Shown here in pieces: positions 48,205 to 57,229 of a stretch of DNA of 64,000 bases (positions are counted from its first letter, which is position 1; the number at the start of each line of letters is the position of its first letter). Under the pieces are notes generated by a model. That model made no database searches. It had not been told where the DNA came from and saw nothing but the letters and a program-made list of their open reading frames with translations. A program made the translations under genes and the position numbers. The stretch comes from Leptospira kemamanensis (GTDB lineage Bacteria > Spirochaetota > Leptospiria > Leptospirales > Leptospiraceae): the NCBI RefSeq assembly GCF_004769665.1, contig NZ_RQGG01000032.1, forward strand, positions 372,001 to 436,000, written 5' to 3'.

Positions 48205-49332
48205 ATGAAAATAGGTGTAATCAAAGAACCATCGTTTGAAAATCGTGTTGCGATCACTCCAGATGTGATTGATCCTCTGAAAAAGTTAGGATTCACTGTA
48301 GCCATTGAAACCACAGCAGGGGATAATGCATTTTTCTCTGACCAAGATTATAAAGACGCTGGTGCATCTGTAGAATCAAGAGAGACAATTTTATCTGGGT
48401 CAGACATCGTAGTTTCCATCCATGCTTTGGATGAAGCCAGTGCCAAAAAAATTGGAAAAGATAAACTATACATTGCGACTCTTTCCCCATTGGCCTTCCC
48501 TAAAAAAGTAAAAGAAATAGCTTCCTCCTCTTTCAAAATCTTTTCAATGGATACAATCCCACGAATCACTCGTGCACAATCAATGGATGTTCTCAGTAGC
48601 CAAGCAACAGTTTCTGGATACAAAGCTGTTTTACTTGCCGCTTCCAATTACAGCAGATTTTTTCCAATGTTAACAACTGCTGCAGGAACCATCACACCTG
48701 CTAGAGTTTTAATTCTTGGTGCAGGAGTTGCTGGTTTACAAGCGATTGCAACCTCACGAAGATTAGGCGCTGTTGTTGACGTATTTGATACACGCCCTGA
48801 AGTAAAAGAACAGTGTATGTCTCTTGGCGCAAAATTTGTAGAAGTAGAAGGTGCAGCTGATGCATCGAATACTGGTGGTTATGCGGTAGAACAATCAGAA
48901 GACTACCAAAGACGCCAAAAAGAAGCCATTGCCAAGTATGCTGAAAAAGCAGACATTATCATTACGACAGCACTCATTCCAGGAAGAAAAGCTCCAGTTC
49001 TCATCACAAAAGAGATGGTGGATCAAATGAGACAAGGTTCTGTGATTGTTGACCTTGCCGCTGTGAATGGTGGAAACTGTGAGTTAACAGAAAATGACAA
49101 AACCATTGTTTACAAAGGGATCACCATCATTGGAAACTCAAACCTTCAAAGTACACAACCAATGGATGCAAGTAAAATGTATGCAAAAAACATTGTCAAC
49201 TTTCTCAAATTGTTTGTGAACAAAGAAAAACAGTTCAACATCAACTTGGAAGATGAAATCATCAATGCTTGTATGATTGCAGAAAATGGATCCATCCGCC
49301 ACAAACCAACACTTGCTCTTCTAGGAGAGTAA
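48205..49332 (+). CDS. pntAA: NAD(P) transhydrogenase alpha subunit, part 1 (soluble NAD-binding)
   Basis: About 375 residues forming the NAD(H)-binding dI domain: MKIGVIKEPSFENRVAITPD at the start, Rossmann GAGVAGLQAIATSRRLGA, and DLAAVNGGNCELT. It lacks membrane helices, so this is the split alpha-1 subunit seen in Rhodospirillum-type enzymes; alpha-2 and beta (membrane and NADP parts) would be separate. They are not adjacent, because a strong terminator follows. ATG 48205 directly follows the UXS stop. Alanine dehydrogenase is a relative, but the sequence pattern fits PntA better. Confidence 0.9.
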   Translation: MKIGVIKEPSFENRVAITPDVIDPLKKLGFTVAIETTAGDNAFFSDQDYKDAGASVESRETILSGSDIVVSIHALDEASAKKIGKDKLYIATLSPLAFPKKVKEIASSSFKIFSMDTIPRITRAQSMDVLSSQATVSGYKAVLLAASNYSRFFPMLTTAAGTITPARVLILGAGVAGLQAIATSRRLGAVVDVFDTRPEVKEQCMSLGAKFVEVEGAADASNTGGYAVEQSEDYQRRQKEAIAKYAEKADIIITTALIPGRKAPVLITKEMVDQMRQGSVIVDLAAVNGGNCELTENDKTIVYKGITIIGNSNLQSTQPMDASKMYAKNIVNFLKLFVNKEKQFNINLEDEIINACMIAENGSIRHKPTLALLGE

Positions 49333-49341
49333 CGATAAAAC

Positions 49342-49372
49342 AAAAAAGGCCAGATCAACTCTGGCCTTTTTT
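49342..49372. terminator. Rho-independent terminator, effective in both directions
   Basis: AAAAAAGGCCAGA (49342-49354) and TCTGGCCTTTTTT (49360-49372) form 13 perfect pairs with the loop TCAAC, giving a T tract on each strand. It lies between the convergent transhydrogenase and acyltransferase genes and should end both transcripts. Confidence 0.92.
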
Positions 49373-49399
49373 ACAATTTAAATCCCTAAAGTTTTACGT

Positions 49400-50308
49400 T
49401 TATTTCACATCCACTTGCGGTTGTGGTTGGGTTCGCCATCTGCGATGTACCCAAAAGTATTGTTCGGGAAATAACTTCACTTCTTCTTCGAGTGTTTTCG
49501 TCCAAAGTTCCGTATAATGACGGATGACTTCATCCTTTGTTGGGTATAATTTTTTATCCGCAAACCCAAGGTCTTTCACTCGAACGATCACTTTTCCGTT
49601 CTCACCAGCTAACACAGAATAATAGAGCATCTTCGCGCCTGTTAGGTAAGCCATAAGGGCTGGCCCAACAAAAGTGGAGGCTTGCCTGTTCATAAAAGGA
49701 ACAAAAATGCCCGCCTTACCTGCGTTTTGGTCTGCCCCAAAACCAATCCAATATCCTTGTTTGAGTAATTTGATGACTTGTGTAGATTCTTGGACAGGAA
49801 CTAAAACGACTCCATTTTTGGAACGCATCCGTTTTAGAAGAGTATCAACAAAAGGATTTCTTACCTTTTTGTAAATCCCTCCACCCTTCATACGAATTCC
49901 TAAAAATTGAACCAAAATTTCCCAAGTACCAAAATGCCCAGAAATCAGGATCACTCCCACACCTTGTTTTTTGGTTTCCTCTTCAATTTTAAGGCTGTTT
50001 TCATCGACAACAAGGTATTCATCTAACCAAGCGCGTGTCATACGAGGAGCCCAAAGTGTATGAGCAAGTAAAATTCCCAAGTGCCGGTAATGAGCTTTGA
50101 CCAAATCCAAAATTTGAATTTCCGAATAATCTGGAAATGCAAAACGAATATTCTCTGCAGCCACCTTTCTATGTTTTTTATCAAACTTGTAAATTAAGTT
50201 CGTTAAAAACATTCCGTAAGTCAAACACCAACGGTAAGGTAAAATCTTAAATGGAAAATAGAATAAATAAACGATAATAAAAGATAATAAATAACCAATA
50301 TATTTCAT
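49400..50308 (-). CDS. Lipid A biosynthesis acyltransferase (LpxL/HtrB family)
   Basis: About 302 residues with an N-terminal membrane anchor ([18 protein letters not shown]). The catalytic motif is SGHFGTWEI (HX4E of the LpxL/LpxM group), with [15 protein letters not shown] as a second family block. It adds a secondary acyl chain to lipid A. ATG 50308 overlaps the upstream PAP2 stop as ATGA; the longer frame to 50329 is less likely. Last gene of the minus-strand operon from 55313, before a terminator. Confidence 0.9.
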   Translation of the reverse strand: MKYIGYLLSFIIVYLFYFPFKILPYRWCLTYGMFLTNLIYKFDKKHRKVAAENIRFAFPDYSEIQILDLVKAHYRHLGILLAHTLWAPRMTRAWLDEYLVVDENSLKIEEETKKQGVGVILISGHFGTWEILVQFLGIRMKGGGIYKKVRNPFVDTLLKRMRSKNGVVLVPVQESTQVIKLLKQGYWIGFGADQNAGKAGIFVPFMNRQASTFVGPALMAYLTGAKMLYYSVLAGENGKVIVRVKDLGFADKKLYPTKDEVIRHYTELWTKTLEEEVKLFPEQYFWVHRRWRTQPQPQVDVK

Positions 50309-50838
50309 AACGTTACCAGGATTGGCCATAAGAAGTAATGAACTGTAACTGCGACAAGCCCAATACTAAACCCAATCATCCATCCTCCCACAATATCACT
50401 AACAAAATGATGTAAGGTGATTAACCTTCCAACACCCGCAAACAAACTAAAGAAAAAGAAATATGGTGTTTCTTTAAATGCAAAAACAAGAATAGTAGCC
50501 ACAACAATTGAATTGGCACTGTGAGCCGAAGGAAAGGAATGTTTCATATCGGGATTAGAATCCACTTTTCCCATAACACTTACTAGGGGACGTTTTCTTG
50601 CAAAATACTTCTTTAAAACTAAAACCAATCTGTCAGTCAGATAAGTAAAAACCAAAACAAATGGCAAACTCAGATAAACTGGTTTGTATAAATCACTCAA
50701 AAACATCAAAGGTAACAAAACCAAAGCGAACATTTCTCCACGATTGATTCGTGACAAAATCCAACTTAAATGTTTATGATGTAAATGTTTTTGAATCCAA
50801 GTGGATAATTTAATATCAAAAGTACCAATCCAATTCAT
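50305..50838 (-). CDS. PAP2-family membrane phosphatase (second in window)
   Basis: 177 residues with about five hydrophobic helices. Motifs: KKYFARKRP (KX6RP), PSAHS (PSGH with Gly to Ala), and [15 protein letters not shown] (last block, HX3D). It probably acts on undecaprenyl-PP, lipid A phosphate or phosphatidylglycerol phosphate. Position between hisS and an LpxL-like gene, with ATGA overlap on both sides, favours a lipid A or envelope role. Confidence 0.85.
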   Translation of the reverse strand: MNWIGTFDIKLSTWIQKHLHHKHLSWILSRINRGEMFALVLLPLMFLSDLYKPVYLSLPFVLVFTYLTDRLVLVLKKYFARKRPLVSVMGKVDSNPDMKHSFPSAHSANSIVVATILVFAFKETPYFFFFSLFAGVGRLITLHHFVSDIVGGWMIGFSIGLVAVTVHYFLWPILVTL

Positions 50839-52148
50839 TTCGAAAGCTCTTCTTTGATCTTCTGAAGTGCTTCTGAGAAACTAAATGTATATTGGTTTCT
50901 AGTTGCCATATCTTTTAAAGTTACGGAACCAGATTTGATTTCATCTTCTCCTCGAAGTAAAATCCATCGGTATCCTTTTTTTTCTGCATAGGAAAGTTGT
51001 TTCCCCATTTTTTGAGAAACGAGTGATACTTCGACATTGATTTTTTCTTTACGCAATTCTTTTGCGAAATTGTGATTTTCGGCAAACGAAGAGTCATCTA
51101 AGAGTGGAATATAAACTGTGGAATCATTGGCAAAACTTGGCAATAAGTTATGTGCTGTTAAAAAGTTTTGTAAGGTAACATCACCCAAACCAAAACCAAT
51201 CCCCGTTAACTCTTCATTCGAAAATAAACCTATTAAATTATCATACCTTCCTCCACCGTAAAGAGAACGTTTGTTTTGTGGGGAAGTATCAAAGATTTCA
51301 AAAATAAATCCAGTGTAATAATCAAAACCTCGGACGACAGAAGGATCAAAATGGATGATATCACCAAGTCCAATGGTTTTGATGTCTTCAAACAATCCCG
51401 TAATGGTACTTAATGTTTCTTCTTTGATACCAGGGATTTGTTTGAGTGAATCTACTGATGCATTCAAAAACAAATCAATTTTAGAAACCGCAGTTGGATC
51501 ATTTGGAATGGTCTTGGAAACAAGAGCAACGTATTCGTCTTGTGTGATTTTGTTTTTTTTGTCCAAAATTTTAGAAACTTCATGAGCTTGGTTAGGACTT
51601 ACCTTAAGGCCATCTAACAAAAATTCATCGAGAAGTGACCTATGAGAAATTGTAACCTTAAAACTATTTCTCGGCGCACCAAACGCAAAAAGAATGTCAC
51701 AAGCTAAAGATAAAATCTCTAATTCGGCACGACTGCTTTGGACTCCAAACATATCCACATTGAGTTGCCAGTGTTCTCTGAGTCGTCCATGGCCTGGTTG
51801 TTCGTATCTCCAAAGGTTTGGAATGGAAAACCATCGAATCGGCCTTGGTAATTCTCTGAGTTTTTTTGCGACCATACGGGCAACCGTTGGTGTCATCTCA
51901 GGACGAATTGCGACTTCGCGATCCCCTTTATCAATGAAATTGTAGATTTGTTTTCCAACAATTTCTTCGCCAGTTTTGGCACGATATAAATCTAAAGACT
52001 CAACCATTGGTCCATCGTACTCTTCGTATCCGTACGACCTTACGACATCCTTCATAACTGAAAATAAATAGTTCCGAAGGCGCATGTCTTCGGGATAAAA
52101 ATCCCGAGTGCCTTTATAGTTTTCTGTGGTTAGTTTTTGTTCTTTCAA
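50835..52148 (-). CDS. hisS: Histidyl-tRNA synthetase
   Basis: 437 residues, class II synthetase charging tRNA-His. Seen: motif 1 region NYKGTRDFYPEDM, motif 2 FSIPNLWRYEQPGHGRLREH, the histidine-specific block SVVRGFDYYTGFIFEI, and GGGRYDNLIGLF, then a C-terminal anticodon-binding domain. The start is TTG 52148 with AGGAG six bases upstream. Essential housekeeping gene inside an envelope operon; the downstream PAP2 gene overlaps by four bases. Confidence 0.97.
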   Translation of the reverse strand: MKEQKLTTENYKGTRDFYPEDMRLRNYLFSVMKDVVRSYGYEEYDGPMVESLDLYRAKTGEEIVGKQIYNFIDKGDREVAIRPEMTPTVARMVAKKLRELPRPIRWFSIPNLWRYEQPGHGRLREHWQLNVDMFGVQSSRAELEILSLACDILFAFGAPRNSFKVTISHRSLLDEFLLDGLKVSPNQAHEVSKILDKKNKITQDEYVALVSKTIPNDPTAVSKIDLFLNASVDSLKQIPGIKEETLSTITGLFEDIKTIGLGDIIHFDPSVVRGFDYYTGFIFEIFDTSPQNKRSLYGGGRYDNLIGLFSNEELTGIGFGLGDVTLQNFLTAHNLLPSFANDSTVYIPLLDDSSFAENHNFAKELRKEKINVEVSLVSQKMGKQLSYAEKKGYRWILLRGEDEIKSGSVTLKDMATRNQYTFSFSEALQKIKEELSK

Positions 52149-52174
52149 TGATGGCTCCTATTGAACCGAGTGAT

Positions 52175-53299
52175 TTAATTAAAAAAATCAATGAGACTAT
52201 GATAAATCTCTTTGGCTTTTTTATCACCGCTCACACCTGTGATCCTTCCTCCCAGACGATAAAAATCATTTACTTCCTCCAAATGGCGCAGTTCCACTGC
52301 CATCCGAATTGGAGCTTGTAATTTAAAATTTATATCCAAGGTAAAAGTTGGTTTCACTTTTAGTGCTTTGATAATTTCCATATCGTTCACTTCCAAGGCG
52401 ACTCCACCTCGGGAAACGTTTAAAACGTTTTGTTTGATATCAAGAATATGGGTATTAGAATCCATAATTCTTTCTTGAAACGTACGTTCAACCTCTTTAA
52501 ACAAATCCAAAACTTCACTAGGGATTCTTGTGCGTTCTGTCTCGAGCGAAAGATATGCAAAAAAATGCATTTCCTTCATCTGAATGAAAAGAGGATAATA
52601 AATATAAGATCCAATTTTTTTCTTTTTGTATTCTGAAACTTTGTCATCGAGCAAAAACTCTTCTTCAAAGGTTTTTTTTGGATCAAAAACCTCATCAGTA
52701 TTAAAAGACTCAAAAGTTTCGGTATCCAAAATAAAAATTGGTTTTTTGTGTTCTTTCATCAAATCAATCTCATCACTGTGGATTGATGCTGATAAAAAGA
52801 TCACTTTGGATTGGGGATAGTTTCGCATAACTGTCCTTTGGATATCAGACAAAATTACTTGCGAACTAACTCCAGTTAACTTAGAAAAATCGATATTGGT
52901 TTTGGCAATGAGAAAATTGGAAGCAACCACATTCCCTCTGACCTTTTCATTTCTTGGATCTTGTCGAGTGGTGTAGGTTTGTCTTTTATCTATTACTTTT
53001 CCAAGTAACAAATTGTCTTTTTGGTTTTGGAGTTCGTAATCAATTTCGACATGGAAACTTGGAGTTGCCTGGATTGTAAAAATCGTTTCGATGAGTTCGG
53101 GCATCGTTTCCATTTCCCAAATATGAGCTCCATCGGGACGTTCACCCTTAAACTTTACCTTTACGGCAGAATCATAACCTTTAAGGAACAATCCATTCCC
53201 AGCCATCATCTGTTTGAAAAACTCAGGCAAAACACGTACTGCTTCCAAAGGAACATATTCGCGTTCTTGGTCGAAATGAATTTTGACTCGATTGATCAT
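52175..53299 (-). CDS. PilZ-like/DUF1577-type protein, paralogue of the 36541 gene
   Basis: 374-residue soluble protein with a Leptospira-type layout: N-terminal beta-rich region (about 1-120, containing DKRQTYTTRQ with spaced arginines), a helical middle (about 125-260) and a C-terminal PilZ-like part with NVSRGGVALEV (about 302), followed by LQAPIRMAVELRHLEEVND and YRLGGRI. The NxSxxG motif is that of c-di-GMP-binding PilZ domains; an upstream RxxxR is not certain. It lies one base after the OmpA-like gene and 26 bases before hisS. Confidence 0.65.
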   Translation of the reverse strand: MINRVKIHFDQEREYVPLEAVRVLPEFFKQMMAGNGLFLKGYDSAVKVKFKGERPDGAHIWEMETMPELIETIFTIQATPSFHVEIDYELQNQKDNLLLGKVIDKRQTYTTRQDPRNEKVRGNVVASNFLIAKTNIDFSKLTGVSSQVILSDIQRTVMRNYPQSKVIFLSASIHSDEIDLMKEHKKPIFILDTETFESFNTDEVFDPKKTFEEEFLLDDKVSEYKKKKIGSYIYYPLFIQMKEMHFFAYLSLETERTRIPSEVLDLFKEVERTFQERIMDSNTHILDIKQNVLNVSRGGVALEVNDMEIIKALKVKPTFTLDINFKLQAPIRMAVELRHLEEVNDFYRLGGRITGVSGDKKAKEIYHSLIDFFN

Positions 53300-53300
53300 A

Positions 53301-55313
53301 TTAGTCTATCTTCTTGAAATTCACACGTCTATTGCGAGAACGTCCATCTTCTGTTTCATTGTCTGCAATCGGTTGTGAATAATGATACGCTTGTACCTTC
53401 ATTCGTTCCTTGGGAACACCCTTCAGACGTAAGTATTGGTATACAGAAAGAGCTCTATCTTCACTCAGATTGATGTTGTATTCCTTATTCCCTATATTGT
53501 CAGTATGCCCACCAATTTCAACTTTTTCATTTTTATGTTTGATGAGGAAGTCTGCAAAAAGATCGAGTTTTTTCTTATCTTCATCACTCAATGTTCGTTC
53601 ATTGAACGGGAAATAAATAATTGTATTGTACAAATCATCAAAGTCTTTGCTATTTCTGAGATATAAAACCGTTTCTTTTCCTGTCATCTCGACAATTTTC
53701 TCTTTAGAAAACAAAAAGGTTTCTTCTTTGAATCCTTTGGCCCGTGCAAGAATTTCAAAGTCCATCACAGGAGTATCTTCCAAATCAAAATGACCATCGA
53801 CGGATGTTAACGATTTTCCTTTCCTAGTTAAATCATCAAAGTAAAAACAAATCGCATTCGGAATCACAAGGTCTGTCTTTTTATCTTTTACAACAAAACG
53901 AATACCTTGAATCGTTTTGTCAGGACGATTGTCCTTTATGGGTCGAATTGGTTGTAAAATGATTTGGGAATACTGTTCCTTTTCTTTTCCCACATTGCCA
54001 CGTAGGTCAAGTAAGAGTTCTGTCGGATGAAAACCGGGAGAAGATACTTCCACTCGGTAGAGTTTTCCTGTTTTGATTGTGGTTCGGAAGTTCTCTGCAT
54101 CTTCTATGGAAAGATCTCCACCAATGCGTTTGGATGTGATCACTTGGATTGGTTTTGTATCATCGTAGATTTTTAAAGTAGAATCCAAACCAATCATGAT
54201 GGCTTCCGATCCATCTAAAACCAAACCTCGGAAAATAAAATCATACGTTCTTCTCAAATCCTCGGGAACCATGGTTCGGTAGATATCAAACTGCCCTTCC
54301 CCACCAGGTCTGTTGGATGCAAAGTAAAACCAAAGATCATCAAAGGTAACCGAAATCCCTTCGTTGTCACTCTCTTCCCACAAACTATACGTGGAATAGT
54401 CAGATGGTGTATCAAACGGAAATCCAGTAGATTCGCCTGACAGCGGTTGGTTGGTATTAAAAGGATTTCCTAATAATTTTGGAGTTTCAAATTGTTGGTT
54501 CACTTCATTGAATTCACTGTAATAAAAACTAAACTTTCGATTTTTATCACCACGGTTGGAACTAAAATACAATCTGAGTCCATCCCAATGAAAATTCGGA
54601 CTGATTTCGTCTTCACTTGTGTTGATCACAGGTCCAAGAGAAATCGGTTTTTGCCAAATACCATCCCGGCATTTGATTTTTGGTTTATCGGGACTTTTTT
54701 CTGTATCTTTTGTGATAGGTTCGCGTTTGGAAATCCATAAATCAAAACCACCGAGACCACCTGGTCGGTTAGAAGAAAACACAACCGAACATCCATCAGG
54801 CGAAACTGCGGGCATTTTGTCTTCAAAATTGGAATTGATTTCATTTACATGAACTGGCACTGACCAAAGCCCAGTCCTTTGGTTTATTTTTGTATAATAG
54901 AGATTGAGACCGTCATACCCTTCTCGGTTTTTTTTAGAATCTTTTTGGGTTTTGTCCCGAACGGATGTGAAATAAAGTTCATACGGTTTTTCTTCTTCAT
55001 CAAATAAGATCGAAAACATCCCTTCAAAATTGGTCGTATTCAGTTCCCGAAAATTTTTAGGAGCTGACCAAACTGGCAATTTCATTCGGTCAGGAAAACT
55101 TAAGTTTTCCGAAATCCAAATGTCCATTCCCCCTTCTCCTCCAGGTCGGTTCGATTGGAAAACCAAATACCGTCCCGTAGGTGAAATGATCGGATTGTAT
55201 TCCACATTTTGGGTGTTGAGCGGTGGATAAAACCTAACATCCTTTGCCTTGGGAAGTGGTTGGGCAAGGAGTGGAAACACCGAAAGGAGTAAGGAAATCA
55301 GGATTTTTTTCAT
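53301..55313 (-). CDS. OmpA-family outer-membrane protein with PD40 (WD40-like) repeats
   Basis: 670 residues: signal peptide (ISLLLSVFPLLAQP), four to five PD40-type repeats (GRYLVFQSNRPGGEGGMDIW, CSVVFSSNRPGGLGGFDLW, RLYFSSNRGDK, WFYFASNRPGGEGQFDIY), carboxypeptidase-regulatory-like beta segments (about 360-540), and a C-terminal OmpA domain (about 560-670) with HTDNIGNKEYNINLSEDRA and RSRNRRV for peptidoglycan binding. Like the TolB/Pal type, it anchors the outer envelope to the cell wall. First gene of the operon ending in lpxL. Confidence 0.88.
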   Translation of the reverse strand: MKKILISLLLSVFPLLAQPLPKAKDVRFYPPLNTQNVEYNPIISPTGRYLVFQSNRPGGEGGMDIWISENLSFPDRMKLPVWSAPKNFRELNTTNFEGMFSILFDEEEKPYELYFTSVRDKTQKDSKKNREGYDGLNLYYTKINQRTGLWSVPVHVNEINSNFEDKMPAVSPDGCSVVFSSNRPGGLGGFDLWISKREPITKDTEKSPDKPKIKCRDGIWQKPISLGPVINTSEDEISPNFHWDGLRLYFSSNRGDKNRKFSFYYSEFNEVNQQFETPKLLGNPFNTNQPLSGESTGFPFDTPSDYSTYSLWEESDNEGISVTFDDLWFYFASNRPGGEGQFDIYRTMVPEDLRRTYDFIFRGLVLDGSEAIMIGLDSTLKIYDDTKPIQVITSKRIGGDLSIEDAENFRTTIKTGKLYRVEVSSPGFHPTELLLDLRGNVGKEKEQYSQIILQPIRPIKDNRPDKTIQGIRFVVKDKKTDLVIPNAICFYFDDLTRKGKSLTSVDGHFDLEDTPVMDFEILARAKGFKEETFLFSKEKIVEMTGKETVLYLRNSKDFDDLYNTIIYFPFNERTLSDEDKKKLDLFADFLIKHKNEKVEIGGHTDNIGNKEYNINLSEDRALSVYQYLRLKGVPKERMKVQAYHYSQPIADNETEDGRSRNRRVNFKKID

Positions 55314-55406
55314 CTGCCGTCTCTCCTATGTATCGGCCGAACGGAAATTTCTGCCAAGGGAAAATTTGACTTTAAGAGGAAGCATCTCGAGGAATCCTCT
55401 AAAAAC

Positions 55407-56222
55407 ATGGCTGAAATCTTTGGAATCTTAAACATCACCACCGACTCCTTTAGTGATGGAGGTAAGTATCTGGACCCAGAGAATGCAATTGCCAAAGGAA
55501 TCCAACTTTTGCAAGAAGGGGCCGACTGGTTAGATGTCTCAGGGCAATCTTCCAATATCGCAGCAAACCTCGTGACGGAAGATGAAGAATGGAACCGAGT
55601 GGAACCTGTGATACGTTACTTTGTTCCCAAAGGAGTTCGCATCAGTTTGGATAGTTTCCGACCCAATGTGCAGAAAAAAGCAATTGAAGCTGGTGTGCGT
55701 TGTTTGAATGACATCACGGGTTTCACGTATGAAGGCGATCGTGAATTTTTACATACATGTGCGGAGAAATACCCAGACCTTAAATTCATCATCATGCATT
55801 CGCATAACAGAAATATTGCGAAAGTAAATTCAAATTTATCACCAGAAAAAGTAATCAAAAAAATCCAAATGTTTTTTCGAGATCGACGAAATGATTTGTG
55901 TTCCTATGGAATAGAAGAATCTGCTATTTTTTTCGATCCAGGTATGGGCTTTTTCTTAAGTGAAAACCCGATGGTATCCTTTCGTGTTCTGCAAGATATT
56001 GAAATTTTAAAATTAGAATTCCCACAACTGATGGTGGGTGTCTCGCGTAAGTCATTTTTAGGAAATGTATTGGGTCAGTTACCTGTCGAAGAAAGAGAAT
56101 TTGCAACCCTTGCCTGCGAACTTCATTTATTAAAAAACAAAATCCCTTTCATTCGGACGCATAACGTCCTTAAGCTGAGACAAGCAGAAAAAATTTGGAA
56201 CTTATGCCAAGAGAGTGAATGA
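55407..56222 (+). CDS. folP: Dihydropteroate synthase family protein, divergent
   Basis: 271 residues with the DHPS TIM-barrel motifs: GILNITTDSFSDGG at the start, GADWLDVSGQSS, LNDITGFTY, IIMHSHNR, FDPGMGFFLSENP, VGVSRKSFLG and FIRTHNV. It should join pABA with the pterin diphosphate in folate synthesis. The loop that is usually GGESTRPG reads SGQSSNIA, and the final RxHD reads RTHN, so it is an unusual member. The ribosome site GAGGA lies about 13 bases upstream. Divergent from the OmpA-like gene. Confidence 0.8.
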   Translation: MAEIFGILNITTDSFSDGGKYLDPENAIAKGIQLLQEGADWLDVSGQSSNIAANLVTEDEEWNRVEPVIRYFVPKGVRISLDSFRPNVQKKAIEAGVRCLNDITGFTYEGDREFLHTCAEKYPDLKFIIMHSHNRNIAKVNSNLSPEKVIKKIQMFFRDRRNDLCSYGIEESAIFFDPGMGFFLSENPMVSFRVLQDIEILKLEFPQLMVGVSRKSFLGNVLGQLPVEEREFATLACELHLLKNKIPFIRTHNVLKLRQAEKIWNLCQESE

Positions 56223-56296
56223 CAATTTTATTTTTAATAACCAAAAACCAACGCAAACAAATCCAAAAAGTTTCGTTAGAAAAATTGGAATCTTAA
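56219..56296 (+). CDS. Possible 25-residue ORF coupled to folP
   Basis: An ATG (56219-56221) overlapping the folP TGA opens a 25-codon frame, MTILFLITKNQRKQIQ followed by KVSLEKLES, in the 76-base gap before the convergent TPR gene. The hydrophobic start then basic helix could be a small membrane peptide, but the length is within chance. No ribosome site beyond the ATGA overlap. Confidence 0.25.
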   Translation: MTILFLITKNQRKQIQKVSLEKLES

Positions 56297-56298
56297 AT

Positions 56299-57228
56299 TT
56301 AACTTCTTCCTGATCGCACCGCTTTTCTGACATCCTTTCCTTCTTTGGAAAGAGTTGGGAAAAACACTGACTCAGGAACCGAATATCCTTTTTCTTTCGC
56401 CTTACGGTAGTAAGGAAGTAATGGATCCCATTTAGGATAGTCTTTTAAAACCAGTAAGGTATCACGCCATAGTTCTAAAAAATGGACTTCTGTTTTTTCA
56501 TTCGCAGAAGCAGATTCTGCCCATTTCAATGCTAATTCGTAACGACCTAATTCATAATTGCCTTTTAGAAAGTAAAAATGAAATTCCTTGTTTTTTTTGG
56601 CAGAAATTTCGAGTGATTTTGCATAATCTAATAAACTATGCCAATTGCCTTTGTGCACTTGGATGTCAGCCATGCCATACAAAGCATTTTCGTGAAAAGG
56701 AACTGCTTCCAAAATTTGATTGAAAAACCCTTCCGCATAAGGAAAATTCCCAACTTGCAAATAATAATAAGCCAATTCCTCGTAAGCGTAAAGTTCCCAT
56801 CCTTTCACTCGAGAAAGGGCATCGAGAAGGATCACTTTTTCTTCGTATCTAAGCCTTTGGTCTAATTCTTTTAAAATAGATTGGTAGGTCACCGAACTTC
56901 GAGAAGGTGACTCCTTGGTTACCTTTTGTTTGAGAGTTTCGTATTCATCTAAAAGATAATAAAAACGTAGGCGGTTGAGGTGAACGACAACCTCGTTTGG
57001 GTTTGCAAGTATACAACTTTCCCAAGTTGCAGAAGCAGAATCCAATTGTACTGCCTTTGTAAAACGAATGCCTTCTTCGTTACAAGGTTTTGCATTCGGG
57101 TTTTCTGTTTCTAAAAATAAAGTATCGGATTCAATTACATCTTGTTTGGCTATGGGATAACGACAGTTACCCAGGGACAAGGAGGTCAAAAGAAAAAGAA
57201 TAGTGCAAAAGAAGATACGAAGTTTCAA
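56299..57228 (-). CDS. TPR lipoprotein
   Basis: 309 residues, lipoprotein signal (TILFLLTSLSLGNCRYP; lipid Cys22). At least three tetratricopeptide-like repeats (about 140-250), e.g. YEELAYYYLQVGNFPYAEGF, suggest a protein-binding scaffold at the membrane face. It follows the other TPR gene by one base, so the pair is probably a unit. Function unknown. Confidence 0.75.
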   Translation of the reverse strand: MKLRIFFCTILFLLTSLSLGNCRYPIAKQDVIESDTLFLETENPNAKPCNEEGIRFTKAVQLDSASATWESCILANPNEVVVHLNRLRFYYLLDEYETLKQKVTKESPSRSSVTYQSILKELDQRLRYEEKVILLDALSRVKGWELYAYEELAYYYLQVGNFPYAEGFFNQILEAVPFHENALYGMADIQVHKGNWHSLLDYAKSLEISAKKNKEFHFYFLKGNYELGRYELALKWAESASANEKTEVHFLELWRDTLLVLKDYPKWDPLLPYYRKAKEKGYSVPESVFFPTLSKEGKDVRKAVRSGRS

Positions 57229-57229
57229 G

